From assembly GCA_963575645.1 (NCBI GenBank), contig OY754473.1, forward strand, positions 2,232,001 to 2,296,000: a stretch of DNA of 64,000 nucleotides. Direction: 5' to 3'. The translations under genes and the position numbers were made by a program. Under the pieces are notes generated by a model, which was not told the DNA's origin, did no database searches, and was given only the letters and a program-made list of their open reading frames with translations. Source of the DNA: Xanthostigma xanthostigma. Its lineage: Eukaryota; Arthropoda; Insecta; Raphidioptera; Raphidiidae. Numbering within the stretch: the first letter of the stretch is position 1; each line of letters begins with the position of its first letter. Shown here piece after piece: positions 45,801 to 55,680 of this stretch.

Positions 45801-48640
45801 GAAATTAGAAGTAATAAAAATTAAAGTTAAATCATTAAAAGGTTGAAAATTCAGTTAAAATTGTTAAATCTGTCAAGAATAAAAGTCCATAATCGAAAAG
45901 TGCTAAGGTTTAATAATTTTTTTTATTGATTAAAAGTCTCCTAATTAAATTGGAAAAAATATTAAAATATGCGTAAGACATCGATGCTTTACATAGATAG
46001 TTTTTAGAACTGCAGACATTATTTGGTTATTGCAAAAAATTAAAATGAACAGTTTGCATGCTAGCTTGACATATTTTCCATAAGACTACATGTAAAAGTT
46101 TTTTTTTTAATTTTTAACTTTATAAATCTCCTAATGATTTTGGACTTTTTACAGAAAATTTTGTCATAAAAAAATCTATTAAAAACTTTATTTCAGATTT
46201 TTTTCATTATCTTCGTAAAACGGCTCAACCTCCTTAAATTGTGTGAAAACGATAATTTGTCGAATAAGGAATAAAAAATTATCGGTTTGTATTCGCAAAA
46301 ACACGACGTTGATTTATTATTTCAATTTTAAAATATCAATTTTTTCACATGCCAAAAAAAACTGCCCGCCATGTTGATTTGAAGTGTGACGTCAGACTTG
46401 TAGTGTGACGTCAGACTTGTAGTGTGACGTCAGACTTGTAGTAAACACACGTGAGTCAACACTAAACGAGCTTTGTGTATAGTACGCGCCACGGATCTAA
46501 AAGGTTCGGAAGTTAGTCACAAACAGCGTCGCAAAGGCACATTTTAGAGCCGTTGATACTCCCATCACCTCCCAGCTACCCGCACGGAACGTACGCTCGT
46601 CAGTGATTGGCCGTGATCGCTCGTCGCCTTTGTCTCTTGTCGCTTTCCTGCTTTAAGAAGGTTGAGCCGTTTTACGAAGATAATGAAAAAATCTGAAATA
46701 AAGTTTTTTTAATAGATTTTTTTATGACAAAATTTTCTGTAAAAAATCCAAAATCATTAGGAGATTTATAAAGTTAAAAATTAAAAAAAAAACTTGTAGT
46801 CTTATGGAAAATATGTCAACTTAGCATGCAAACGGTACATTTTATTTTTTTTTTGCAAATAACCAAATAATGTCAGCAGTTCCGAAAACTAACTATGTAA
46901 AGCGTATGTAAAAAATTTTTCCAATTTAATTATGAGACTTTTAATCAATAAAAAAATATATTAAACGTTACCACTTTTCGATTATGGACTTTTATTCTTG
47001 ACAATTTTAACTGAATTTTCAACTTTTTACTGATTTAATTAAAATTTTTATTACCTCTAATTTCTTTTTTTAATTATACAGTAGAGACGCGATAATCCGG
47101 ACTAATTAAAACACAGCTGATCCGGATTATCAAAATGTCCGGATTACTGGATGTAATTTTAATTATCAAGAAAACAAACTAAAATGCGTGCTCAAAGGAT
47201 TTATTCATACGTAAAAAATAAAACTTTTAATTTGTCAAGAATTTCGTTTTTTACTTGCAGTGATAAAGTAACGTGTGATCGTTTACGCGGCGCCATAGTG
47301 CGTTCTCTATGTAATTCTATCTGAGTTTGACAACGACTACATACATACTAAAACCACCTAACTTCTTTCACTTCTCTGACAACAAATATGTATGTAACTG
47401 TTTGTAACACACCGCCGGCCAATAGTGTTGACGCAAATAGTGCCGGTACAGCTACTCAATAACTAAGTATCATGATCCGGATTACTGAAACTGAAAAAAT
47501 CCGGACTACAATGTACATAATACTATCAAACGACTGTCCGAATTACCAAAGAATCCGGATTATGAAGGTTCGGATTAACGCGTCTCTACTGTATACTGCA
47601 AAAAATATGTTAAATACAGATATTTAGATAAATTTATTTTTTCTAACCTAACTTTGTACAAAAAATTCAAAAGTTAGTCCATTATGTAAAATACTGAAAT
47701 AATTAATTAATATTTAAAAAAATATTTATTTATGCCTTTATGACAATAATTTATTGGTAACATCGACTTATAACCTTTTATAAAAATTTATTATGGAAAA
47801 GTTCCCATTTAGAATTCGACTTACTTTTGATTGGGACTGTAACGCATCAACCTGCTTAAAGTACAGTCGAGTACGCTATTGTCAAGTTGTTATTGCTATT
47901 ATAGTTTCGTTGAGTTGCGAGTTTGTATAGTTTTTCAACAGACTGTACAAGCGCAAGCCCGCATTCGCATCTAACTTCCGAGCCTTTTAGATTCGTGGCG
48001 CGTACTATAAACAATATCTGGTCTCATTTGCACTTGTTTGTATACTACAAGAATGACGTCACAGTAAGTAAACATGGCGCGTCAACTTGTATGCTTATAA
48101 TTTTGAGTTCTATTAGCGGAATAAAAATTCCTGTGAACTAATACTAAGATATTAAAGGTTAAAAATAAGAGTCAAATAGCTTATTGCACAGTTGCTGTAA
48201 AAATGTGTCGACCAAAACAAAATAAATAAATTGTTTCAGCCAATGAGTTCCCGGTGTCGTTTGAATCGATCGTGCGCAAAACAGTTCGGCTGTTGTTTCA
48301 CGTCGTGGCGCATCTGTACGCGGCTCACTTTCGGGAAGTCGCGCTTCTAGGGCTCCACGCTCACCTCAACCTGACGTTCGCGCACATGACAGCACTGCAG
48401 CACCGCTTCTCGCTAATCGAACCGAAAGAGACCGAGGTGCTGCGCGATCTCGAACTGGCGTTGCGGCTCAGCGAGGACTCGGCCGGCGTCGAGACGGCCG
48501 CCGAAGCCGTGTCGAGCGAGTCGGCCGACTCGAGCGGCGACGCTTCGACGTCGACGGCGCCCATCACGCAGCCGCCCGAAGCGTCGTCGAACAGCAACGC
48601 CCCGCCCCGGTTGACGGAGCCCGAAATGACACGCGCCTAG
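33859..48640 (+). CDS. Mob2: MOB kinase activator 2 (Mob2), five recognised coding exons
   Basis: Exons ending 33863, then 42037-42212, 43141-43237, 45400-45524 and 48240-48640, join in matching phases (2, 1, 2, 1). From ATG 33859 the product has 267 residues. The Mob/phocein fold spans about 25-210: DYNEWLASHTMALFDHVNLV, GTVSEFCTMSGCPDM, APQYIDYVMTFIQK, FPVSFESIVRKTVRLLFHVV, then AHLYAAHF. Zn ligands expected for the family are present: Cys79, Cys84, His159, His164. The DEKGKK, SFES(I/L)VRK and IEPKET features match MOB2 rather than MOB1, MOB3 or MOB4. Family knowledge: Mob2 binds and activates NDR/Tricornered kinases in cell shape and neurite control. The tail (213-267) is Ser/Ala/Glu-rich and likely disordered. 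The N-terminus could be longer (see 33802-33863). Confidence 0.93.
34872..35392. mobile_element. Tigger/pogo-type element with transposase C-terminal relic
   Basis: Ends CAGTGTAACCTCTTTATAACG and the mirror, with TA on both sides (34870-34871, 35393-35394). Around 35069-35215 a broken + frame reads NEDEEDDKEDDF, stop, then STIQQALDAAKLIETFL, like the acidic end and final helices of Tigger transposases. In Mob2 intron 1. Confidence 0.75.
35856..36107. mobile_element. Palindromic MITE (ATTCGGAACC family), copy 1
   Basis: Starts ATTCGGAACCCAAAGGAA and ends GGTTCCGAAT; nearly the whole 252 bp is a mirror around GGCTAGG/TTAGTC at about 35990-36000. Copies at 39036-39288 and 50041-50309. No target duplication can be fixed. 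In Mob2 intron 1. Confidence 0.85.
37551..38627. mobile_element. hAT-type element, 1.08 kb, perfect duplication
   Basis: Ends CAGGGCCCTCGTAAGG and GCGAGGGCCCTG; GCCCTGAG flanks both sides (37543-37550, 38628-38635). Sub-terminal GCCGCCCGCGTGC occurs near both ends. An internal mirror of CACTCCG motifs lies at about 38065-38135. No intact transposase. In Mob2 intron 1. Confidence 0.9.
39036..39288. mobile_element. Palindromic MITE (ATTCGGAACC family), copy 2
   Basis: Same ends and mirror structure as the copy at 35856; middle GGCTAGGTGTAGCC at about 39151-39164. In Mob2 intron 1. Confidence 0.85.
39355..40473. mobile_element. hAT-type element, 1.1 kb, perfect duplication
   Basis: Ends TAGGATTGCCAGG and CCTGGCAACACTA with TATGTGGG on both sides (39347-39354, 40474-40481). 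GGCCGGACA motifs recur near both ends. A second element, about 39731-40270, with ends GGTTGTCTGTAAAGTCGG and ATAAGACGTTATC, lies inside; relatives of both its ends are in NAT1 intron 1. Confidence 0.88.
40590..41176 (+). mobile_element. LINE-derived 3' tail
   Basis: Contains CCGTCTGTCTGTATGTC, TTCCCGTTGACCTAGAATCA and, at the end, GAGTCCAACTCGCACTTGACC. I recognise these as parts of a LINE tail widespread in moths and butterflies. No reverse transcriptase. In Mob2 intron 1. Confidence 0.55.
41310..41398 (+). repeat. tRNA-like (Leu/Ser type) sequence in a composite repeat
   Basis: Has an A-box-like TAGCCGTGCGGTCTAAAGC and a B-box-like GGTTCTAATCC about 60 bases apart, ending GTCCACGCCGA. The pairing of the outer ends is poor. 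The same unit occurs inverted at 11171-11259, so this is a SINE-like repeat rather than a tRNA gene. Confidence 0.6.
41459..41749. mobile_element. Foldback element, copy 3 (intact, about 290 bp)
   Basis: A mirror sequence from ATATAGTTTAAAAAAAACT to its complement, centred near 41604 on a GCGTGGGGCGC hairpin with loop TTTGTTCCACATTTTCGTAC. Ends about 290 bases before Mob2 exon 2. Confidence 0.88.
42037..42212 (+). CDS. Mob2: Mob2 coding exon 2
   Basis: The acceptor TTTTGCAG ends at 42036; the donor GTAAGT starts at 42213. It encodes KARRKEREGGEAGSAGS, then DPKLYLEATVLERKLPDADL and LPAGLDYNEWLASH; the last part is the start of the Mob domain. Confidence 0.95.
42306..42994 (-). mobile_element. 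hAT-type element filling Mob2 intron 2
   Basis: Ends CAGCGGTCGGCAACC and GGTTGCTGACCCCTG, with CCCTAATG on both sides (42298-42305, 42995-43002). The intron is 928 bp and 689 of it is this element. GGGCCGC sub-terminal motifs fit Charlie-like hATs. It carries a transposase relic at 42560-42842 on the minus strand. Confidence 0.92.
42560..42842 (-). pseudogene. hAT transposase C-terminal relic (dimerisation region)
   Basis: The minus strand reads FDELKRFALQLITIFGSTYA, then a frameshift, after which SRLTDEHLRAILRIATTNLE follows. This is the FGSTY...EQ...SRLTDEHL block of ZBED/Charlie-like hAT transposases. Only the C-terminal end is left and it is broken by the frameshift. Confidence 0.75.
43141..43237 (+). 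CDS. Mob2: Mob2 coding exon 3 (Zn-ligand cysteines)
   Basis: The acceptor CTTTTCAG ends at 43140; the donor GTAAAT starts at 43238. It encodes TMALFDHVNLVYGTVSEFC and TMSGCPDMTGPGQ, with the paired Cys79 and Cys84 that bind Zn in the MOB fold. Confidence 0.95.
43290..43976 (-). mobile_element. Helitron-like element with tRNA-like core, copy C
   Basis: On the minus strand it starts TCTATACTTATAAAGCTGAA and ends CGGGCGGGACCGCTAG, inserted between A and T. The hairpin CCCGG-ATGAAA-CCGGG precedes the CTAG end, as in Helitrons. It contains a tRNA-Lys-like segment at about 43643-43710 (minus). In Mob2 intron 3. Relatives: 12373-12978 and 2984-3310. Confidence 0.78.
43983..44560. repeat. Possible TIR element and CTCTATAA-rich repeat
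   Basis: Left CAGTCAAACCCAAAAATGAT with AAGATAGAG, and a rough mirror at about 44290-44325. Then four CCTCTATAA motifs at 44388-44500. Identity unknown; no coding frame. Confidence 0.35.
44580..45191 (+). mobile_element. Helitron-like element, copy D (different family)
   Basis: Starts TCTTTATATATAAAAATTAC after an A and ends GGGCCGCTAG before a T. Hairpin TACGT-AGCGAAGC-ACGTA lies about 12 bases before the end. Inside is a tandem duplication of 71-base period (44799 and 44870, GGATTGAGTGAATATTC) and a (TAGA)n tail near 45115, suggesting a nested retroposon. In Mob2 intron 3. Confidence 0.72.
45400..45524 (+). CDS. Mob2: Mob2 coding exon 4
   Basis: The acceptor TTTTCAG ends at 45399; the donor GTAAGT starts at 45525. 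It encodes TYLWFDEKGKKTRVAAPQY and IDYVMTFIQKTVTDESIFP, the central Mob helices. A piggyBac-type MITE starts only 37 bases after the exon. Confidence 0.95.
45562..46233. mobile_element. piggyBac-type MITE, copy 3 (inverted)
   Basis: TTAA at 45558-45561 and 46234-46237; ends GGAGGTTGATCCGTTACAG and CGGCTCAACCTCC. Its interior is the reverse complement of copies 1, 2, 4 and 5. It lies at the start of Mob2 intron 4, facing copy 4. Confidence 0.88.
46383..46439. promoter_or_regulatory. Three tandem 19-bp units each with a consensus CRE
   Basis: AGTGTGACGTCAGACTTGT repeats perfectly three times (46383, 46402, 46421). Each holds the palindrome TGACGTCA, the consensus CREB/ATF site. In Mob2 intron 4. 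Function is inference only. Confidence 0.6.
46657..47855. mobile_element. piggyBac-type MITE, copy 4, carrying a Tigger derivative
   Basis: TTAA at 46653-46656 and 47856-47859. The ends are slightly mutated (AGAAGGTTGAGCC, CATCAACCTGC). The Tigger-type element at 47079-47591 interrupts it. Same orientation as copies 1, 2 and 5. Confidence 0.88.
47079..47591. mobile_element. Tigger/pogo-type non-autonomous element (copy 2)
   Basis: Starts CAGTAGAGACGCGATAATCC; ends GGATTAACGCGTCTCTACTG; TA on both sides. About 513 bp and closely similar to the copy at 19375-19889, including the minus-strand transposase stub near 47240-47330. Confidence 0.9.
48240..48640 (+). CDS. Mob2: Mob2 terminal coding exon 5 (Zn-ligand histidines)
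   Basis: The acceptor TTGTTTCAG ends at 48239; the stop TAG is 48638-48640. It encodes ANEFPVSFESIVRKTVRLLF, with His159 and His164 in AHLYAAHF, then LIEPKETEVLRDLE and a Ser/Ala/Glu-rich tail of about 55 residues ending LTEPEMTRA. GC-rich compared with its surroundings; the antisense frames here are shadows. Confidence 0.96.
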
Positions 48641-50040
48641 TGAAACGAGGCGTATTGCGTCTCGGCGCTGTGGGCGCCATGCTCCTGGTTGATGTTCGGA
48701 CAGCGGTGTTGACGTCCGTCGGTGGTAAACGGTTAGCACATTTTAATACGGTAGATAATGTACAGTTTATATAGAGAAGTAAACGAATGCCTAAAAGTTG
48801 TTATATAAATTATAATATGTGCCTCTCATCGACATGATATATTAATATTGTTTTGTTTTCTTTTTTGTTTCACTTATTTCACACAAAAGAGTGCAAAACT
48901 AATCACAGAAATTATTTTACGTTGAATTTATTTATTTATTGTATTAAAACACTTTGAAACACATGACTTATTTGTGAAAACGTTATTAGTGATCTTCGTT
49001 CTTGAAAAAAAAAAAGGTTGGATAAAACGATTCGATTTTTACCAAAGCTATTATTATAAATGTGTTGTTGCAGTCACTTGCCCGTCGAAGTGTTTGGTCA
49101 GTTTTTATTTTTATAACGCGTCTGTTTTTCTCGAGGGTCGTTTTATGCAACCGATAACACGATGATTTAAACGATAGCGTGGAAATGTAACAGTTTTGCC
49201 TATTTCAAACGAACCGATCATTTCAGATCAGTAGATATTATACGCTTCGGGAGAGTTTTGTTTTGGGATTTAATTTTTTTTTTTTTTTTGAAAACATATT
49301 TGGATATAGTTGTTGCATGCATCTTAATGGTATTTTTTTATGGATAATTTTAATTTATTAAAATTTAATTTTTAAAAGGGTTAGTGAGGTTCTAGTGGCT
49401 GTAGGTGTTACATAAATTATTTTCAGTTAAGCTATCGATGTTAACGATTAATACATTTAGTTCATAAAGTGGTTCCATCGATGTTGTTTTGTTTTTGAAA
49501 ACATTCGATTCATTAAACAAATGAGCGTGATGCGTCCGGATTCCTTCCATTAGATAAGTGAAAAATGCATATTTTAAAACCGTTAGAAATTAGTCGACAA
49601 AATAAGAAACAAGAATAAAGTATTTTAGTTGCTTGGCATTGTTTTGTTACGAACCATTGTATGAAACAAATGAACAACATTAAATACGTCAATGAATTAG
49701 TTATTTCACAGTATGACTAAATTTAGTTTAGGAATTAGAACAGTACTCGGTAATCGAAACGAATTAAAAAAATGTCAAAAATTATGGCGTTGTCATGTTG
49801 TGAAATAGTTTTATCGTTTGTGATCAAGGTTGGCGGAAATCGTGTCGATACTTGCGCTAACGATGTACCTAAGCGGAAACTTTGAAAATTCGTTTGTTTT
49901 TCTTTTTATCAACTAGCAAACCATATTATTAAAGTTATCCCATATAGGTACTTTTATTAAAATTGTTATATCACTAAAACATAGACTGCCTGTTCCCCAG
50001 GAATTATAACGTTTGGCATTAGTCAAAACAGTAGATACTT
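48641..50040 (+). other. Mob2 3' UTR candidate and downstream DNA
   Basis: AT-rich, with poly-A at about 49005 and poly-T at about 49270. No gene is recognised. Confidence 0.45.
49614..49619 (+). terminator. Mob2 poly(A) signal candidate
   Basis: AATAAA about 970 bases after the stop, the first canonical hexamer found downstream. 48641-49613 would then be 3' UTR. Confidence 0.35.
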
Positions 50041-50309
50041 ATTCGGTACCCAAAGGAATGGTGAGACCTCTGGTGAGAAATGCACCGAACTGCCCTAAGG
50101 GGGGTTTTTGACAGGTAAACTATGGAGACATAAGGTAAACATTGATTTAGAAACGCATGATGGAGGCTAGGTCTAACCTCCATCATGCGTTTCTAAATCA
50201 ATGTTTACCTTATGCCAGATGCCTCTATAGTTTACCTGTCAAAAACCCCCCTTAGGGCAGTTCGGCGCATTTCTCACCAGAGGTCTCAACATTTCTTTGG
50301 GTTCCGAAT
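50041..50309. mobile_element. Palindromic MITE (ATTCGGAACC family), copy 3
   Basis: ATTCGGTACCCAAAGG to GGGTTCCGAAT, mirror throughout; centre at about 50170 (GGCTAGGTCTAACC). The best preserved arm pairing of the three copies. Confidence 0.86.
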
Positions 50310-53300
50310 TTATACAAATTAAAAAAAGGAAGGAGTCATTTGTTATTGTCAGTCATTTGAACTCCAAAAGAAATATGTGTGGATTTTATGCATTGTTTGA
50401 AAAAATTAACAAAATCGACATATTCTGCTATTTAATAATAATAACAACATAACCCCCTCGTCTATAAAAACAATCCAAGTTTTTTTTTATTATAATAGCT
50501 TGGAAAAATAAAATGTAGGCGGCAGCACAGTAGTAAAACCTTGTTGAACGTTTGACACATTACAATTTAAGGTTATGTGGTAGTGAAATACAGGTAAACA
50601 TTTTTAGAACAGTATGTAAATTTAATAAAAAAATCAAATTGTGTATAATTATGGTTTGTTACGTTTTAATTGTTGACATAAGACTCCTGTCGATGTGTTT
50701 TTAACGCAAAAATCACTTTGCAAGTTCAACATAACCTACAATTTTCGTCAACCTTGACTAACTAAAGGCAGACAAACTGTCATGTGTAATAAGAAGAGAA
50801 AAAACTTAGACAGTAAAATTTCAAATAGATAGAAATAGAACAAATAGCCTGTTTCAGTCAAACTATTAAAATAGATTTTCATTTTAGTTTTATGAAAAGT
50901 ATACTTTGGGCCAAAAGAAATAACGATTGATGTTTTTTAAAATTATTTTGCGGCGGGCGCGTTTCAAGGACATTATGATCGCAGTCGAAACTGAGCCAAA
51001 ATTCGGTATGCATAGGCATCGTCTGTCAAATGTGATAAATGTAACGAGAGCGTTTCACATCGTAGTCTTAAATTATCGTCTCCGGGAAAAATAAGTTTCA
51101 TGTGGCAATGTTGCTCCTATCATTGCTAAAATATTTAACAAGAACGGAAACTTTTCAAATACAAAAAATGTATAATTTCAGGAGAAATTTTATAAAAATT
51201 GTTACGGTGAATATTAGTACAGGATCAAGTGTCTGTTTCGTCTAGCGATAATACCCGTAGCGCTCGCTGCATTTGTTTCTACCGTAATCCCGTGTAGGTG
51301 TTCGGAATCCTTCACTCGATGTTTTTAAGCGCAGTTTTAATCTCATAGGTCGTTGGTCCAAGTTTTGTACTTTCTGTCAGTTATGTGATATTTTTTTAAT
51401 TTAAGAGTTTTTAGTTGTAATATTATTATGTGTAAAAATTAGTACAGGTTTTTGTAGATATAAAATCTTTTGTTAGTGAAATATTTCTGCGGTCACAAGT
51501 CATAATTGCTTATGTGAGATTTTCGATATAAAAATGTTCTTCTGTGCAAATAAAATCGCATCGAATATCGACACAGCTGGATATTGCACAAGAAACGTCT
51601 CAGGTTACCATTGCACAATGTGACAGGAGCGTTTTGTATAAAAGCGTTCGTTTGTTTCCATGCCGCTTTCCCTAAATAAGGGACCGTTTGTACGTTCGTT
51701 TGGTATACTTTCTTTGGTCGGCTGAATAAAAGAATTTGAAACAAGAGAGATCTAGTTAAGACCACTCCTTGGGTTAGCTGAAAATATTGGTATTTGTTGC
51801 GTTAAAGTCGTAAAATGATTATCAAAAATTTGACGTAAGCCATTTTGCTTGTTGGCCACAGATTTGTTATAAAAAATGATTTTCCGAATAAGTTTTGTTA
51901 ACTATCTTCATTCAAATAAAAATACATCACTTTACATTTTTAGAAATGTGTTTGAAATATGTATATATAATTTTTATCTTCTTCGTTAAATCCATACCAA
52001 AGCAGAATTATTTTTTGTGAATGCCTATACTGCAAGTATCAAATGTTTGATTTACGAATGTAAGTGTTTTGTTTGAAAAACAAATGAATTTCAATTTACG
52101 GATCGAAGGTTAATTGAATGAGTTACGTAACTATATGGTTGCTATAGGTAAGCAACATCAAGAGGGCGCTTTTGTAGCGGCAAGTGCCAACATTGTTGAT
52201 TAATTATTATAATTTGACAATTAGAGGATCCGCCTCAAAAAAAAAAATCAACGTATGGGGTACCCGAAATTCATAGTTACGGCCTCTGAACTAAAGATTA
52301 GACAAGTTGTGCAATAAAAACAGAGAATGGTAAATTCCGGGTCATATTCTATTAAAGAAATCAAGCACAGCTACTTACAGTATAGACATTGTTTTGTTTG
52401 TTTTTATTTTTCTTCTTCGCCCATAAAGATATGATTTTTATTTGATATAACAGTTGCAAACCTCCATTTGAATGGTCGCCACAAGTTAATGTTGATTGTT
52501 TTTATTGTTGTCGAAACAAATGACGTTTGACGATTAGAAATATTTAGAGGTTAGAAATTATTTAATAACGGATTTATTTTCTTGGTAGTGTGCTCATTGG
52601 TCTTTTTATGTGTGAAGATTTCCGTCAAAATGATGGGAGGCGCATGAGCACGATCTATTTTTTGACTGCGCGTGCGCTTCCTGTCTAGGGATGAGCATTG
52701 AGAGAAAAATGTCGATGTTAACGTCGAATGATGTATCCGTAAATTAAAGCATCGGTATCAAAAAAGGGGATGATATCAAAAACATTGAATGATCAACTCT
52801 AAAACAACGGTTATTGCTCAAACAGGAAAAAATCTAAATGACTCACACAGTGACAGGGTACAGAAGTACACGATTTATTTACTTGTGTCACTTAAAAACT
52901 TAGTTATTATTTTTTCCTGTTAATTAATTGAATAAAATGAGACAAAGCATATACATCGAGAAAAAAACATTTAGTTCCTAGTGAGCTGAATTTTTGTATA
53001 CACCTTTATTACGGCGTTGTAATGAAGATGTGAAAAATCGATATTGATATCGTGCCGGCTAAAAAAGTTATAAAGGTCAAAAGGTCACGAAAATCAGTTT
53101 TTCGCAAATATCTCGCGACCTATTGCTCGGAGGTCATTATAATAATTGTTTGTCGTGAAATTATCTACAAAAAATGCCTCTTGCATTTTTCTGTAAAATT
53201 GTGCCGGCTAAAAAAGTTATAAAGGTCAAAAGGTCACGAAACTCAGTTTTTCGCAAATATCTCGCGACCTATTGCTCGGAGGTCAATAGAGGTCATTATA

Positions 53301-54712
53301 AAAATTGTTTGTCGTGAAATTATCTACAAAAAATGCCTCTTGCAATTTTCTGTAAAATTAACCGTTTTCGAGGTAGAGCGCTGAGAAAGCGACTATATTA
53401 TGACAATGCACTCGTTTCCTCACCACTTTCGAGGTAGAATGCAAGGCGCGTTTTTTTTTTTTCACGTGGTTTCCCCCGTAGGCATAATCCATGATATGTA
53501 ATAAGAGGTTTTTTTTTTATTTAAGAGTGAATAATTTTTTATGTGAATACTGAAAAACATCAGTTGTAAAACATTGATGGAAAAAACATCGATGTTTTCA
53601 ATACATCTATTTCCGATTCGCATCCCGACTCTCATCATTTTGATGGATATCTTCACGAAGAAGAGATCCAACGAACATACGTTGGCTCAGTATTAATGAC
53701 GCATTTAAAATGCAAATCTTATCGTTTAATTTCTACACTTGAGCTACACCACATTGATAGTGCTGTCAATTTTTAAAAACAAAATCCAACAGTCAGGTAT
53801 AAATGTGTTAATTAATTAATTAAATCATAGTACGCGATTGTGTCATCAAAAATTGTGGTAAAAAAGAAATAAATAATCACTGTTAAATGGAGGATTAATA
53901 TTTTAATTGGTTGTAATGTATTTTAAGTCATATTTAAACACAAAATACAAGTTTTTATTTTTTAGTACAAGGCTGAATAATTTACACTAGTTGGCTGCAC
54001 GAAATTTTTAAACCGATTCGCTTACTAAAAACAAAATGCAACAGAAACAATTGAAAGTAACAAAGTTCAGATGTTTTTGGTTGTAAAACACTTGGTATTA
54101 TCAATAATGTTCGGAAGTTGTTGATTGTCAAAACATTTGATTGTGCAATAATCGACTCGGGATATTTGATGGAGTTTGATATTTTTGATTTGTCAAAACA
54201 TTTGACAGTTCAAAAATGAACTTCGGATATTTTTGAATTGTCAAAACATTTGACAGTTCAATAATGAACTTCGGATATTTTTGAATAATCAAAACATTCG
54301 ACAGTCCAACGGTGAGGTTTCAGTTGTTTTCGTGCAGTCAAACAAAATTCGTATTTATAATAAAAAACTGTACACACGATCGTTAAAGGCGAATTTAATT
54401 TGTAGTTAATTAGTTTGCTTTCGTAGAAAAGATATAAATTAAAGAGTTAGATTTTTAACGTTGTAAAATTGCATCTACAAATCTTTTAAAAAAATTATTC
54501 TAAAAACACAACTTAGGAATGGAAATCAGTGTTGTTGATGTATTGGCTATGAAGTGTCTACTGCAAAAAAATCAAAATTTGTAAATAGTCGATTGTTTCA
54601 TCTGTCCAAGAAGACTAGAAGGTACGGAGAAATAGTTTGAATGGTTGGGATGGGACGAAATATGTCGCTCGCAAATCCACGTGCGTGAATAGCTTTGAGT
54701 CTCTGTAGTAAC
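50310..54712. other. Long stretch with no recognised gene
   Basis: Includes a tandem duplication of a unit starting GTGCCGGCTAAAAAAGTTAT (53058 and 53201, period about 143), and three irregular repeats of about 58 bases around GTCAAAACATTTGACAG at 54125-54310. A frame of 90 codons at 51493-51765 (minus) has no family features. The rest looks like ordinary intergenic DNA. Confidence 0.5.
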
Positions 54713-54742
54713 CATAGATATATATATATATATATATATATA

Positions 54743-54808
54743 TGTTACGGTTAATACAAGAAAGTAGTTAATTCGCGAATTAACTACTTTCTTGTATTAA
54801 CCGTAACA
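54743..54808. repeat. 66-bp perfect palindrome
   Basis: TGTTACGGTTAATACAAGAA runs to the centre ATTCGCGAAT and mirrors exactly, 33 bases per arm with no spacer. It lies between a (TA)n run and the long inverted-repeat element. Confidence 0.95.
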
Positions 54809-54812
54809 CATA

Positions 54813-55680
54813 CAGGGTGAGTCAGACCACCCGTATCAGTCGTTTTTTTCGAAAACGGTTAGTCGTAGAGAGTTGTCTCAAAAATCTGTATTATAAAAGC
54901 CCTAATGAAGAATCGAATGGTGATATTTTTTCCCCCCGGAAAGGTCGGCTTCCCTGTTAGTTTGCTCCGGAATGTTCAGAACTCCGGAATGTTAAATGGC
55001 ACGATAGGGCGAAAGTGGTATTGTTGAAAAGATCTTTAAAAAATAAGCAAGTTTTGTAGGACATTTTTTTTTGTTACTGCCACCCCTGTTAAGTAATATT
55101 CGTTTGAAATTATTAAATTAACATGTAAAAATAACAAACTTAATTTTAAAAGTTGGCATTTAAAATCTAGTTACCTAATTAAACAATGTCACAAATGTTC
55201 AAACTGTCTTCAATTTACTTCTAAATACTGCAGAGCTCTTCTAGATATGTAATGAGTACCTGGAAGTATTTTCCGACAAATTAAACAATTTTAATTATTG
55301 AAAACTTATTGTGACATTGTTTAATTAGGTAACTAGATTTTAAATGCCGACTTTTTAGTTATTCTGACATGTTAATTTAATAATTTCAAACGAATATTAC
55401 TTAACAGGGGTGGCAGTAACAAAAAAAAATGTCTTACAAAACTTGCTTATTTTTTAAAGGTCTTTTCAACAATACCACTTTCAACCTATCGTGTCATTTA
55501 ACATTCCGGAGTTCTGAACATTCCGGAGCAAACTAACAGGGAAGCCGACCTTTCCGGAGGGAAAAAATATCACCATTCGATTCTTCATTAGGGCTTTTAT
55601 AATACAGATTTTTGAGACAACTCTCTACGACTAACCGTTTTCGAAAAAAACGACTGATACGGGTGGTCTGACTCACCCTG
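54813..55680. mobile_element. Very long inverted-repeat element, copy 1
   Basis: CAGGGTGAGTCAGACCACCC to the mirror at 55680, TA on both sides. Arms of about 375 bases close around a unique loop at about 55190-55315. TA target and CAGGGTG ends suggest a Tc1/mariner-related MITE. Copy 2: 61287-62164. Confidence 0.88.

Larger units (their letters stand above)
46483..48004. mobile_element. TIR element of the GCGCCACG family, copy 3, split by nested insertions
   Basis: TACGCGCCACGGATCT at 46483 and GATTCGTGGCGCGTA ending 48004. The halves 46483-46656 and 47856-48004 join at TTTAA, exactly where a piggyBac-type MITE entered; the intact copy at 31320-31635 shows the original junction. In Mob2 intron 4. 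Confidence 0.9.

Noticed and set aside
48361-48739. Antisense frames over Mob2 exon 5
   Set aside because: Shadows of a Ser/Ala-rich coding tail.
51493-51765. 90-codon minus frame
   Set aside because: No domain, composition like the flanking AT-rich DNA.
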